Shown piece after piece: positions 47,614 to 56,865 of a stretch of DNA of 64,000 nt (position 1 is the stretch's first letter; each line of letters opens with the position of its first letter). The translations under genes and the position numbers were made by a program. The stretch spans positions 19,581 through 83,580 of the forward strand of contig JBBDSV010000086.1 of the NCBI GenBank assembly GCA_040904785.1, given 5' to 3'. This stretch comes from JBBDSV01 sp040904785. Lineage in GTDB: Bacteria; Actinomycetota; Nitriliruptoria; Nitriliruptorales; Nitriliruptoraceae. The notes beneath the pieces are model-generated. The model saw only the letters and a list, made by a program, of their open reading frames with translations, was not told the DNA's origin and did not search any database.

Positions 47614-48435
47614 TCAGGATTTCGTACCAAGCAGGGCGATCTGGCGGCTGACGGCGACGAGGGCGCCGGCGGAATCCCACAGTTCACCGTCCTCCTCGAA
47701 GTAGCGGTCGGTGACCGTTCGCGGCGAACAGCGAACGACGAGGTGCCCGGCAACCGGCCGGGCGAAGATCTCGACGGTGAGTTCGATCGTCGGCGCCCAC
47801 ACGGCGCCGATGTCGGGCACGTTGAACACCGATGACGGGATGCGGTCGGCGGCGGCGAGGACGTCGAAGATGTCGGCCGGATCGCCGTCTGCCCACCGGA
47901 AATAGCCGCCCGAGGACCAGTCTGGTCCTTCGGCGGGCAGCGGCCACATCCCGATGCCGGGCGGCACGCGCATGTCGTAGCGGTCAGCGATCGGCGGTGG
48001 GGTCACGCCCGCGTCGTCGAACGCGCCGCGCCAGGTCACGCAGGCGTCGGGGTTCGGCCAGTCCGGTGGGGTTCGGTCCCGGAACTGCACCGGCGGGTTG
48101 TGCGACAACGCGCCGAATGCCCCGAGGACGCGCGCGATCTCTCGGCCACCCTGCTGGAACCGTGCGGCGACGGTCGAATGGCGCCGTCCGTGGCGGAGCA
48201 CTTCGGTATCGATGCGCGCCGGGCCGGGCTCGGCCGGAGCCAAGAAGTGCATCGTCACACTCACTGGGTCGCGGTCGTCGGCGGCGGCGGCCATGGCGCG
48301 GGCGGCGACGGCAAGCAGGTAGCCGCCGTTGGCGAGCCTTCCCGGTTCGCGCATCCATCCGTCGTCGAGTGACGCGTCGTAGCGGCCGTCACCGGCGCCG
48401 ATGACCGCCGAGTCGCGAGCGAATCGGGTCTCCAC
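47614..48435 (-). CDS. acyl-CoA thioesterase (double hotdog) family protein
   Basis: A 273-residue protein with two hotdog halves typical of the TesB-like/4HBT_3 group (LANGGYLLAVAARAM, VSVTMHFLAPAEPGPA in the first half; FRWADGDPADIFDVLAAAD in the second). It probably hydrolyses an acyl-CoA. GTG 48435 is chosen because GGAGGGAG sits eight bases upstream; ATG 48453 would lie inside that ribosome site. It is the first gene of a leftward run into deoC (76-base gap) and divergent from glyS. Confidence 0.8.
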   Translation of the reverse strand: METRFARDSAVIGAGDGRYDASLDDGWMREPGRLANGGYLLAVAARAMAAAADDRDPVSVTMHFLAPAEPGPARIDTEVLRHGRRHSTVAARFQQGGREIARVLGAFGALSHNPPVQFRDRTPPDWPNPDACVTWRGAFDDAGVTPPPIADRYDMRVPPGIGMWPLPAEGPDWSSGGYFRWADGDPADIFDVLAAADRIPSSVFNVPDIGAVWAPTIELTVEIFARPVAGHLVVRCSPRTVTDRYFEEDGELWDSAGALVAVSRQIALLGTKS

Positions 48436-48575
48436 GGTGCGTGCTCCCTCCATCGGCGGTCCCGTGAGGCTGCTCCACGGTAGGCGGTAGGCTCTCAGCG
48501 TGGGCCGGCCGTCGCGCCGGCCCGCCGTACGCGTCGCCACGGCCAGTGGCGCAACGCCGATCATCGAGAGTCACC

Positions 48576-49958
48576 GTGACCGCATCGCCTGACCCGCAAC
48601 CGTCCGTCGAGGCGGACCTGCCCACGATCGTCGAACTGTGCAAGAAGCGCGGCATCGTCTTCCCGTCGTCGGAGATCTACGGCGGATTCCGTTCGACCTG
48701 GGACTACGGCCCGCTCGGTGTCGAACTCAAGGAGAACGTCAAGCGGCAGTGGTGGCGCACCATGGTGCAGCTGCGCGACGACATCGTCGGCCTCGACGCG
48801 TCGATCCTGATGCACCCGCGGGTCTGGGAAGCTTCAGGCCATCTGGAGAACTTCACCGATCCGCTCGTCGAGTGCGTCGCCTGTCACCGTCGCGAACGCG
48901 CCGATCACCTGCTCGAGGCGACTGGCGCCGACCGTCTGGACGAGGTGTCGTGCCCGAACTGCGGCGGGACGCTGACCGACCCGAAGAACTTCAACCTGAT
49001 GTTCCAGACGCACGCCGGACCGGTCGCCGACGAGTCGAACGCCGTGTGGTTGCGCCCGGAGACCGCGCAAGGGATGTTCGTCGACTTCGTGACGATCCAG
49101 CGCACCTCGCGCATGAAGGTTCCGTTCGGGATCGCGCAGATGGGCAAGTCCTTCCGCAACGAGATCACACCGGGCAACTTCGTCTTCCGCACCCGCGAAT
49201 TCGAGCAGATGGAGATGGAGTTCTTCGTCGAACCCGGCACCGACGAGGAGTGGCACCAGTATTGGATTGATGCGCGTATGGAGTGGTACACGCAACTGGG
49301 GATCCGACCGGAGAACCTGCGGCTGCGTGAGCACGGCCCCGAAGAGATGTCGCACTATGCCAAGCGGACCGTGGACATCGAGTACTTCTTCCCCGACGCG
49401 TCGATGGGCTGGTCCGAACTCGAGGGGCTGGCCAACCGCACCGACTTCGACTTGCAGGCCCACGAGCGGATGTCGGGGCAGGATCTGCGCTACTACGACC
49501 AGGTCAACGACCGTCGCTATCACCCGTACGTGATCGAGCCCGCTGCCGGCGCGACCCGTGCGACGCTGGCGTTCCTCTATGACGCGTACCGGGTCGAGCA
49601 GGCCCCCGACGCTGACGGTGTGATGCAGGAACGCACCGTCCTTCGGCTCGACCCGCGATTGGCGCCCTACAAGGTCGCGATCCTTCCGCTGTCCAAGAAG
49701 GACACGCTCACGCCGTTGGCGCGTGAGGTCTTCGACCTCGTCAAGACCCGCTGGATGTGCGAGTATGACGAGACACAGTCCATCGGGCGCCGGTACCGCC
49801 GCCAGGACGAGATCGGCACGCCCTACTGCGTCACAGTCGACTTCGACACGATCGACGACCGATCGGTGACGGTGCGCGATCGGGACACGATGGGCCAGGA
49901 TCGCGTGCACATCGATCAGCTCGCCACCTACCTCGCGGAACGGCTGCCGAGTTGCTGA
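48576..49958 (+). CDS. glyS: glycyl-tRNA synthetase (alpha2 type)
   Basis: A 460-residue class II synthetase of the homodimeric type. Motifs include GFRSTWDYGPLGVELKENVK near the N-terminus, the motif-2 region FRNEITPGNFVFRTREFEQME, the motif-1 region with WLRPETAQGMFVDF, and the C-terminal anticodon-binding domain (LAPYKVAILPL). A CVACHRRE/CPNCGG pair may bind zinc. GTG 48576 is preferred; an in-frame GTG at 48546 lies in less conserved sequence. It charges tRNA-Gly. Confidence 0.94.
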   Translation: MTASPDPQPSVEADLPTIVELCKKRGIVFPSSEIYGGFRSTWDYGPLGVELKENVKRQWWRTMVQLRDDIVGLDASILMHPRVWEASGHLENFTDPLVECVACHRRERADHLLEATGADRLDEVSCPNCGGTLTDPKNFNLMFQTHAGPVADESNAVWLRPETAQGMFVDFVTIQRTSRMKVPFGIAQMGKSFRNEITPGNFVFRTREFEQMEMEFFVEPGTDEEWHQYWIDARMEWYTQLGIRPENLRLREHGPEEMSHYAKRTVDIEYFFPDASMGWSELEGLANRTDFDLQAHERMSGQDLRYYDQVNDRRYHPYVIEPAAGATRATLAFLYDAYRVEQAPDADGVMQERTVLRLDPRLAPYKVAILPLSKKDTLTPLAREVFDLVKTRWMCEYDETQSIGRRYRRQDEIGTPYCVTVDFDTIDDRSVTVRDRDTMGQDRVHIDQLATYLAERLPSC

Positions 49959-49992
49959 TTGCGTTGTCCGCCCACCGGTTGACCGGGCGCAT

Positions 49993-50319
49993 CTAGTACG
50001 GCGCGTGGCCTTCCCACGGATCGTCGTGCTCGCGTGGCGACGCATCCCGGTACCGATCGCCGACGAGCACGGCGACGTTCGCCGACAGTTGCGCCAGTCG
50101 CGCAGTGATCCCGGTTGTCGCGCGTAACACGAGCGCGACGCCCATCAAGGCAGCGCCGACGGCGAACGTGATCACCCACACGATGATGGCGACGACCAGG
50201 TCGCCGTCGCGCAGGACGAGCGTCCCCGCACCAATGCCCGCGAGACCGGCGGCATAGGCCAACACGGTGCACGCACGCGCGGCGGTGCGCAGTTCTTCGG
50301 GATCGGGAATGTCTCGCAT
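49993..50319 (-). CDS. small two-pass membrane protein
   Basis: A 108-residue protein with two hydrophobic segments (about residues 17-36 and 42-66), then a soluble C-terminal tail. I do not recognise the family. ATG 50319 has no clear ribosome site, and an upstream frame extends to 50388. The gene lies just downstream of the M61 peptidase gene on the same strand (76 bases). Confidence 0.55.
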   Translation of the reverse strand: MRDIPDPEELRTAARACTVLAYAAGLAGIGAGTLVLRDGDLVVAIIVWVITFAVGAALMGVALVLRATTGITARLAQLSANVAVLVGDRYRDASPREHDDPWEGHAPY

Positions 50320-50395
50320 GCGCGCAGCATGCCCGATCATGCTTGGCCGTGCCGGATGCACGCCACGCATCGGACACAGCATGCACACCGGACCG

Positions 50396-52129
50396 TCAGT
50401 CCAGGCTTGCCAGATCGTGACCCGTCCATGCGGTGAACTGGGCCGTCGCTTGCAGAGACGCGTCTGGATCCGGCACGAGCCGTCGCGCCGGACGCGGCGC
50501 GGCGAGGGCGACGTCGAGTGTTCGAACGCGCGGGCCGCGGCGAACCGTCACCGCGATCGTGTCGCCCGCGTTGTAGGTCGCAAGCGCCGCATCGAGCTCC
50601 TTGGCCGTGATGACCGTCGTCCCATCGAGCGCGAGCATCTCGTCGCCGCCGGTCATGCCGGCGCGCCATGCCGGACGGTCCCGGAAGACCGACGCGACGA
50701 CGACTCGACCGCCTTCGTCGCGAACCTGCGCGCCGAGATCCGGCGTCGACGAGGGGCGTGTCTGCCACTGCAGCCCGACCGTCGACAGCAACCGGTTATC
50801 GATCTCAGGACCGCTCGGTCGGCCGACCCGAGCGTCGATCCGTTCGGCGATGTCGTCGCCGCCCACCGCGGCGATCATTGCGAGTACGTCGGCTTCGTCG
50901 TAGCCGTTCGAATCGTCGCCGAACCGCTGCCACAACGCCCGTGCGACGGCGTCCAACCCGGACTCGATCCCCGCAGCACGCAGGCGCAGGTCGAGTTCGA
51001 ACGCGACGACAGCACCGTGCTGGTAGTAGTCCGTGGTGGCGTTGACCGCGTTCTCGGTCGGCAGGTAGTGCTTGATCCACGCCTCGTTCGAGGCATCCCG
51101 CAGAGCGTGCCGCAGTGTCCCGGGCGCCGCGTCGACCGTCGCGACGGCCTCGGCGAGATGGTCGACGAACCGACGTGCGTTCCAGCGCGCCGCGCGCGTG
51201 ACGAGCAATTCGTCGTAATACGCCGTCCAGCCTTCGGCCACCCACAATGACGCGCTGAGCGTCGCATGCGTGTAGTCGGGCCGCGTGAGCGCCGCCGGCG
51301 TCATGCGCGTGACGTTCCACTGGTGGAAGTACTCGTGGGCGATCAACGCGAGTACGCGGGCGTACCGGTCGTCGTCGCCGAACGCATGGACGGGTACCTG
51401 CAGCACGGCGCCGTCGCGGTGTTCGAGCCCGCCGCCGCCCTGGTCCCAACCGGTGCACAGGAACGTGTAGCTCGCTGCGGGTGGCGCTGTGTCGAACACG
51501 CGGCAGGACGCCTCGGCGATGGCGGTGACGTCGTCGGCGAGCCGGTCAAGATCGGGACTGCGTCCGTGTCCCGACCACACGAACGTGTGCGCGACACCTG
51601 CGACGTCGAACGTGACGGAGGGGAAGTCGCCGACCTCGAAGGCACTGTCGATGAGATGATCGAGGTCGCGGGCACGCCAGCTCCCGTCGACGACCGGAAG
51701 CAGCGCGTGCACCGGTGTGTCATCGATGCCCGGGAAGGCGACCGTGTGCTCCACGTCGCGGGCTTCGGCGACGAAGGGAAACGTCGCGGCGGCGACCAGC
51801 AGCGCATGGTGGTCGTCGACGTGATTGGTGCGAACCGACAGTTCGTTGGCGTACAGCTCGAGTTCGACGCGGACGTCGCCCTCGATGTCGGTGGCCAGGC
51901 GCCACGCACCGAGCCCTTCGGGCACGCAGGCCACCGGCCCGCGGTCGTCGGTCGCCGAGATCCACTGCACGTGACGGGCGTAATGGCGCAGTACGTAGCT
52001 TCCCGGTGTCCACGTCGCCATTTCTATGCGTGCATCCGGGGCGAATCGCTGGGGAACAGTCATGGTGACGTGCACGAGGTGCTGAACGCGGTCGGTGAGA
52101 TCCACGTCGTAGTGCACCCGGTCACTCAC
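50396..52129 (-). CDS. M61-family (glycyl aminopeptidase-like) metallopeptidase with PDZ domain
   Basis: A 577-residue protein. The zinc motif HEYFHQWN (HExxH) lies near residue 260, followed by the Glu-bearing EGWTAYYDEL typical of gluzincins. An N-terminal beta domain (about residues 1-170) and a C-terminal PDZ domain (about 470-560, with GMTGGDEMLALDG) match the M61 family. There is no signal peptide, so it is probably cytosolic. GTG 52129 is preferred because GGAG lies eight bases upstream; the frame is open further, but into the promoter of the divergent gene. Confidence 0.85.
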   Translation of the reverse strand: MSDRVHYDVDLTDRVQHLVHVTMTVPQRFAPDARIEMATWTPGSYVLRHYARHVQWISATDDRGPVACVPEGLGAWRLATDIEGDVRVELELYANELSVRTNHVDDHHALLVAAATFPFVAEARDVEHTVAFPGIDDTPVHALLPVVDGSWRARDLDHLIDSAFEVGDFPSVTFDVAGVAHTFVWSGHGRSPDLDRLADDVTAIAEASCRVFDTAPPAASYTFLCTGWDQGGGGLEHRDGAVLQVPVHAFGDDDRYARVLALIAHEYFHQWNVTRMTPAALTRPDYTHATLSASLWVAEGWTAYYDELLVTRAARWNARRFVDHLAEAVATVDAAPGTLRHALRDASNEAWIKHYLPTENAVNATTDYYQHGAVVAFELDLRLRAAGIESGLDAVARALWQRFGDDSNGYDEADVLAMIAAVGGDDIAERIDARVGRPSGPEIDNRLLSTVGLQWQTRPSSTPDLGAQVRDEGGRVVVASVFRDRPAWRAGMTGGDEMLALDGTTVITAKELDAALATYNAGDTIAVTVRRGPRVRTLDVALAAPRPARRLVPDPDASLQATAQFTAWTGHDLASLD

Positions 52130-52215
52130 GTCGGCGACTCCGATCCTCGCGGCCCGAGGAATGTAGTCGGCGTCCGTGCGGCCGACGGGAACGGCGACGG
52201 TCGACGCGCCAATGC

Positions 52216-52245
52216 GTGACGCAGGTGCGACATCGTCGCTAGTGT
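52216..52245 (+). promoter_or_regulatory. predicted promoter of the DUF3151 gene
   Basis: GTGACG (52216-52221) and TAGTGT (52240-52245) with an 18-base spacer. The layout and the sequence resemble the predicted sigma-factor promoter at 54652 (GTGACC, 18 bases, TAGCAT). The DUF3151 start lies 26 bases downstream of the -10. Confidence 0.5.
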
Positions 52246-52270
52246 CCGCGTCGAGCGACGGTGAGGGTGT

Positions 52271-52705
52271 ATGGCTGAGCTCCCCATGAGTGACAGACAC
52301 GAGACGTTGCTGTCGCCCGCGCCGGACGGCGTCAGCGCGTCGTTGGCGCGTGCACTCGAAGAAGACCGTGCTGACCGCAAGTCGGCAGTCGCAGCCGTCG
52401 TCGCCGCACATCCGACCTTCCTCGACGGGTGGGCGACACTCGCCAAGATGAGTGACGACCCGATCGAGCGCTACGCATATGCACGCGTTGGCTATCACCG
52501 GGGGCTCGACGCGCTCCGTGCGGCTGGCTGGGGCGGTCGCGGGTATGTGCGATGGTCGCAACCGGAGAACCGCTCGCTGTTGCGGTGTCTCGCGCGCTTG
52601 CGCGATGCGGCGGCCGACATCGGTGAGGACGACGAAGTCGCACGACTCGACGAATTCCTCCGCGACCTCGACCCCGATTGGGATGATGCCAACGTTCCCG
52701 ACTGA
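52271..52705 (+). CDS. DUF3151 family protein
   Basis: A 144-residue cytosolic protein of the uncharacterised actinobacterial DUF3151 family. Recognisable parts are LDGWATLAKM, YAYARVGYHRGLDALRAAGW and YVRWSQPENRSLLRCLARL. It looks entirely helical and TPR-like. ATG 52271 follows GAGGG closely; ATG 52286 is an alternative. It lies just upstream of dnaG (52-base gap) on the same strand. No activity is known. Confidence 0.83.
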   Translation: MAELPMSDRHETLLSPAPDGVSASLARALEEDRADRKSAVAAVVAAHPTFLDGWATLAKMSDDPIERYAYARVGYHRGLDALRAAGWGGRGYVRWSQPENRSLLRCLARLRDAAADIGEDDEVARLDEFLRDLDPDWDDANVPD

Positions 52706-52757
52706 TCGCGCGTAGGGACGTGTCTGGCACGCGATAGCGTCCGCGCCGGAGGGCAGT

Positions 52758-54638
52758 GTGGCCGGACGGATCGTTAAGGACGACATCGAGGCGCTGCGTC
52801 GGCAGGCCGACATCGTCGCGATCGTCGGGGACTACACGACTCTTCGTCGCGCGGGCCGATCCTTCAAGGGGCTGTGTCCTTTCCACACGGAGAAGACCCC
52901 GTCGTTCACCGTGACGCCCGAGGGCAACTTCTTCCACTGTTTCGGGTGCGGCGCGTCCGGTGACATCTACGACTTCCTGCAACGCGTCGAGGGGCTCGAA
53001 TTCCCCGAAGCCGTCGAGTCGCTGGCCCGGCGCGCCGGTTTCACGCTGCGCTACGAGGAGATGTCCCCGCGGCAGCGACAGGCGCTCGGGGAACGTTCGC
53101 GGCTCGTCGAAGTCACGCGCGCCGCGCAGGAGTGGTACCACCGGACGTTGTTCGCCGACGCCGGCAAGGTCGCGCGGGAGTATCTGACCGAACGTGGATT
53201 CGGCCGTGAAGATGCCGTGCAGTTCGGCCTCGGGTTCGCGCCCCTCGAATGGTCGGCGGCGACCGACGCGTTGCGCTCGCAGGGGCTGGCGCCGGATGAT
53301 CTGATTGCGGTCGGGATCACCGCCCGCACCGACACCGGGCGGTTGCGCGATCGCTTTCGTGGCCGGCTGATGTTTCCGGTCGAGGACGCCGGCGGGGACG
53401 TCGTCGGATTCGGCGGCCGTGTCCTGCCTGCACTCGACTACGGCGGTTTCGATCCACCGAAGTACCTCAACTCGCCCGAGACTCCGCTCTACAAGAAATC
53501 GCGGGTCCTGTACGGGCTGCGCCATGCCCGGTCGGAGATCGTCCAGGACGGTGCTGTGCTCGTCTGTGAGGGGTATACCGACGTTATGGCGCTCCACCAG
53601 GCCGACGTCGGCAACGCGGTGGCCACCTGTGGCACTGCGGTCGGTACCGAGCATCTGCGGACGATCGCGCGGTATGCGCCCCGGGTCGTGCTGGCGTTCG
53701 ACGGAGATGCCGCCGGCGTGCAAGCGGCCGAGCGTGCGTGGGAGGCGGCACGCGCGATTGCCGCCGATGACGGCGTGCGCCTCGACGTGCACGTGCTGCT
53801 GCTGAACGACGGGATGGATCCTGCCGAATTCGCCCGACAGGCGGGAGCCGCCGCGGTGCGCGAGGCGATCGACGCTGCACAGCCGGTCGTTCCGTTCGTC
53901 GTTGATCATCGGCTGACGCATGCCGACCTGACGACTGAGGCGGGCAGGACGGCCGCGCTTCGGGATGCGGTCGAGGTCCTGGCGCGGGAACCCGATCAGG
54001 ATCTTCGGCGTGAATGGGCGCGGACCGTTGTCGCCGACCGCATCGGCGTGGCCTACGACTTTGTCGTTCGTACCGCCGATCGCATGGGGGTGACGATCGA
54101 CGCCCACGAAGGTGTGGCGTCGACGACGGCAAGCGGTCGTGCTCCTGCCGCGGCATCGCGCGAGATCGATCGAGCGCGTGCCCGAAGGGAGCGCGCCGTG
54201 CTGCGGGTCGCGCTGCAGTCGCCCCAGCTGCTGCCGGATGAATGGTTTGAGCTGGCCGCCGATGACTTCACCCATCCTCGCGCGCGCGCGATCTTCGTTG
54301 CGCTGTCGGCCGCGGGCGGTGCCGGAGTCGCCATCGATGCGGTTCTGGAACAGGCTTCGGACGATGACGAGCGGGCCGTGATCCGGGCGGTCGCGCTCGA
54401 GGAAGACCTGGAACTCACGGGGCGTGCACCGGGTGACGACGAGTCGTTGGCCTCGATGGTGGCCGCCGAGCGGGTGCGGCGGTTGCTCGCAGAACGCCTC
54501 GCCGACGCGGAGGGTCGACTCCGCGCCGAGCTTGCGCGACTCCATCACAAGAAGGACGCTGATCGCGTGCGTCAGCTGCAGCAGGAGTTGCAGGCGCTTC
54601 AGCGGCGACGGCGAGATCTCGTGACGATCGTTGGGTGA
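52758..54638 (+). CDS. dnaG: DNA primase
   Basis: A 626-residue primase. The N-terminal CHC2 zinc finger (CPFHTEKTPSF, then FHCFGCGASGD) is followed by the RNA-polymerase/TOPRIM core (VCEGYTDVMALHQ, VLAFDGDAAGVQA), which holds the catalytic Glu and Asp residues. The C-terminal ~160 residues bind DnaB helicase. It makes RNA primers for replication. GTG 52758 is the start. The order dnaG-sigma factor is the core of the macromolecular synthesis operon. Confidence 0.95.
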   Translation: MAGRIVKDDIEALRRQADIVAIVGDYTTLRRAGRSFKGLCPFHTEKTPSFTVTPEGNFFHCFGCGASGDIYDFLQRVEGLEFPEAVESLARRAGFTLRYEEMSPRQRQALGERSRLVEVTRAAQEWYHRTLFADAGKVAREYLTERGFGREDAVQFGLGFAPLEWSAATDALRSQGLAPDDLIAVGITARTDTGRLRDRFRGRLMFPVEDAGGDVVGFGGRVLPALDYGGFDPPKYLNSPETPLYKKSRVLYGLRHARSEIVQDGAVLVCEGYTDVMALHQADVGNAVATCGTAVGTEHLRTIARYAPRVVLAFDGDAAGVQAAERAWEAARAIAADDGVRLDVHVLLLNDGMDPAEFARQAGAAAVREAIDAAQPVVPFVVDHRLTHADLTTEAGRTAALRDAVEVLAREPDQDLRREWARTVVADRIGVAYDFVVRTADRMGVTIDAHEGVASTTASGRAPAAASREIDRARARRERAVLRVALQSPQLLPDEWFELAADDFTHPRARAIFVALSAAGGAGVAIDAVLEQASDDDERAVIRAVALEEDLELTGRAPGDDESLASMVAAERVRRLLAERLADAEGRLRAELARLHHKKDADRVRQLQQELQALQRRRRDLVTIVG

Positions 54639-54651
54639 CGCGTCGGGATCC

Positions 54652-54681
54652 GTGACCACCGAGCCGCGTGCGTTCTAGCAT
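54652..54681 (+). promoter_or_regulatory. predicted promoter of the sigma factor gene
   Basis: GTGACC (54652-54657) and TAGCAT (54676-54681) are 18 bases apart and lie in the gap after dnaG. The sigma-factor ATG lies 31 bases downstream, after an AGGAG ribosome site. This would let the sigma factor be made independently of dnaG. Confidence 0.5.
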
Positions 54682-54712
54682 CGTGCCCGATCGCACATGG
54701 CAGGAGCGATGG

Positions 54713-55735
54713 ATGTCGTCCGGACCCGACATCGACGGTGTCACGCGCACCCCGTCGGCGTCGTTTCTGCGTGCCGGCTCGAACGGGACGTCCGACCGTC
54801 GATTGCCGGATCCGAACGCACCGGCGCCGGCCGATCCGACGCGGCAATATCTTGACGAGATCGGTCGCGTCGATCTACTCACCGCCGCTGAAGAGGTCGA
54901 TCTCGCCAAGCGGATCGAAGCGTCGGTCGCGGCGCGCAACTTGCTCGACGCCGCCGCTGACCTCGACCCGGCACGGCGCCGGGTGCTGTGGTGTATTGAC
55001 CGCAGCGGCCAAGCCGCGAAACGGCGACTCATCGAAGCCAACCTGCGGCTGGTCGTCTCAATCGCCAAACGCTACGGCGGCCGAGGCATGCCGCTGACGG
55101 ATCTGATCCAAGAAGGCAATCTCGGCCTGATGCGCGCCGTCGACAAGTTCGACGCCACGCGTGGGTACAAGTTCTCGACATATGCGACCTGGTGGATCCG
55201 GCAGATGATCGGTCGGTCGATCGCCGACCAGTCGCGAACGATCCGCTTGCCCTCGCACGTCGTCGACACGATGCAACGCATCGCCAGCATGGATCGGCAA
55301 CTTCTGCAGCAGCACGGGCGGCCGCCCACGGACACCGAGCTGGCGGCCGCGTTGGAGTTGCCGGTGGCACGCATCGAGGAGATCCGGCAGCTCGCCACGG
55401 CACAAACGTCGCTGGATGCGCCGCTCGGTGAGGCCAGTGACGCCTCTCTGGCCGATCTGCTCGCCGATGACGACGCGGTCATTCCGGCCGATGTCGCGTC
55501 CTACCACGCTCTGCAGCACCAACTGGCGCGTGTCCTGGCAGATCTGCGGCCGCGTGAACGTGCGGTGCTCACGCACCGATTCGGGCTCGACGGGCATCCG
55601 CCCCGCACGCTCGAACAGGTTGGTTCCGACCTGGGCCTGACGCGCGAACGGATTCGGCAGATCGAGACGCGGGCCCTCGCGCGCCTTCGCAATCCTGCGC
55701 ATGTCGCGGCCCTCGAGGGCTATCTCGACGGTTGA
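54713..55735 (+). CDS. RpoD/HrdB-type primary (or principal-like) sigma factor
   Basis: A 340-residue group 1/2 sigma factor. Region 1.2 is DPTRQYLDEIGRVDLL. Region 2 has LIQEGNLGLMRAVDKFD and YKFSTYATWWIRQMI (-10 recognition). Region 4 has LGLTRERIRQIETRALARL (-35 helix-turn-helix). Region 1.1 is missing or very short. The place behind dnaG points to the primary sigma, but a HrdD/SigB-like paralogue cannot be excluded. ATG 54713 with AGGAG six bases upstream is preferred over GTG 54668. Confidence 0.9.
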   Translation: MSSGPDIDGVTRTPSASFLRAGSNGTSDRRLPDPNAPAPADPTRQYLDEIGRVDLLTAAEEVDLAKRIEASVAARNLLDAAADLDPARRRVLWCIDRSGQAAKRRLIEANLRLVVSIAKRYGGRGMPLTDLIQEGNLGLMRAVDKFDATRGYKFSTYATWWIRQMIGRSIADQSRTIRLPSHVVDTMQRIASMDRQLLQQHGRPPTDTELAAALELPVARIEEIRQLATAQTSLDAPLGEASDASLADLLADDDAVIPADVASYHALQHQLARVLADLRPRERAVLTHRFGLDGHPPRTLEQVGSDLGLTRERIRQIETRALARLRNPAHVAALEGYLDG

Positions 55736-55783
55736 TCGGTCGTTGGCACGATCCGTGTCACACCCGGTGCGTATCGTGAAGCC

Positions 55784-56740
55784 ATGATGCAGACACCAAA
55801 CGACCGGCGTGATCGCGCGCCGCATGCACCGGCGTTGCCGTTGCCGTTCGACGACGAAGCCGATGAACCCATCGGTTTCCATCTGACTGCGCGCGGCAAA
55901 CGTGTGGTCGCGCCCGACGATCTGCCCGAGTTGCGCGTCATTGACGGCGATCCGCAAGGCGACGAGCGGGGGGACACGCGGCCAGCACGGGCGCGTGCAC
56001 TACGTCGCGCGGGTACCGCGATCGACGATATCGCTCGTCAGCTCGCGATCGATCCGCTCCTGGTCCAGGCGTGGGCCGGCGATGTGCCGGTTGGCCGCGA
56101 TGCACGCCAGACGGTGCGCACGAGTCCCGGACGAACCGTCTCCGCGAGCGACGGAGACGTGCGGCGGCCGGCGCTGCGGCGGCACGCGCAGCAGGAGGCA
56201 TGTCGACGCATCGCGGCTGAGCCCGCCTTCGCGTTCGGACTGGGGCTGCTCGCCGGGCTCGTCACCGTCGACGATCACGGGGCGACCGTCACGACGACCG
56301 ACGCCTGGCGTGCCGGACGCGCGCTGCAGTGGATGATTTCCGAACACGACCTGTCCGACGAACAGGTTCGGGTCGTGTTGCGCATCGGGCCGTCGGTCGC
56401 GGGAGATCTGGCACGCGCGGCATGGGCGCACACACTCGGCGTCGCACGTGCGCGCGTCACCGTGTCGCGATGGCGTCACGCGCCCGATCCCGAAGACGTC
56501 GAGGCGATCGTGCGCGTGGCTTCGGCAGATCTCGCGGCACGGTTGGCGGGCTGGCTCGACGCGATCCGTCCATTGGACGGCTCGCGATGGGAATCTGACG
56601 AGGTCGTCGTTGCGCCGGTGGATGATCACCCGAGCCGACACCGACAACACAGCGGTGCGGACTGGGCGTCCGTAATTGCTCCGGGGGCCGGGCTCGAACC
56701 GGCGACATCTCGATTAACAGTCGAGCGCTCTGCCAACTGA
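55784..56740 (+). CDS. hypothetical protein with HTH-like segment; 3' end antisense to tRNA-Asn
   Basis: A 318-residue protein that I do not recognise. The segment RRAGTAIDDIARQLAIDPLLVQAWA (about residues 74-98) looks like a resolvase-type helix-turn-helix, suggesting DNA binding. Its last ~20 residues are encoded on the strand opposite tRNA-Asn, up to a stop at 56738-56740. That tail is therefore fixed by tRNA sequence and is probably not functional. The codon pattern over the body is like real genes here. It is placed after the sigma factor on the same strand. Confidence 0.6.
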   Translation: MMQTPNDRRDRAPHAPALPLPFDDEADEPIGFHLTARGKRVVAPDDLPELRVIDGDPQGDERGDTRPARARALRRAGTAIDDIARQLAIDPLLVQAWAGDVPVGRDARQTVRTSPGRTVSASDGDVRRPALRRHAQQEACRRIAAEPAFAFGLGLLAGLVTVDDHGATVTTTDAWRAGRALQWMISEHDLSDEQVRVVLRIGPSVAGDLARAAWAHTLGVARARVTVSRWRHAPDPEDVEAIVRVASADLAARLAGWLDAIRPLDGSRWESDEVVVAPVDDHPSRHRQHSGADWASVIAPGAGLEPATSRLTVERSAN

Positions 56741-56751
56741 GCTACCCCGGA
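56679..56751 (-). tRNA. tRNA-Asn (GTT)
   Basis: A 73-base tRNA. Read 5'-3' on the minus strand it begins TCCGGGGTAGCTCAGTTGGC, with anticodon loop CTGTTAA (anticodon GTT) and T-arm GGTTCGAGCC. The acceptor stem pairs TCCGGGG with CCCCGGA, and the discriminator base is G. CCA is not encoded. A possible -10 (TATCCT, minus strand 56781-56776) lies upstream. The 3' half is antisense to the end of the neighbouring hypothetical gene. Confidence 0.97.
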
Positions 56752-56865
56752 ATGGCTCTCTCAGGAGCGCCCGTGAGGATAGCGGCCGGCATGGGGGGCA
56801 CGTTCGCGCCGGCAGGCGCCGCAGCAACGTCGGCGGTGGCACGGGCAGCGCGATCGGTTACCGGC

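Noticed and set aside
46545..47753. Long N-terminal extension of deoC to 47753
   Set aside because: The extra 72 residues overlap the thioesterase gene end and do not look like aldolase; ATG 47537 fits the family.
49959..49992. Terminator between glyS and the small membrane protein gene
   Set aside because: Only a short, bulged stem (about six pairs) can be drawn; too weak to call.
52332..54659. 775-codon minus-strand frame opposite DUF3151 and dnaG
   Set aside because: It spans two clear genes and their promoter on the other strand, with an Arg-rich product typical of shadows.
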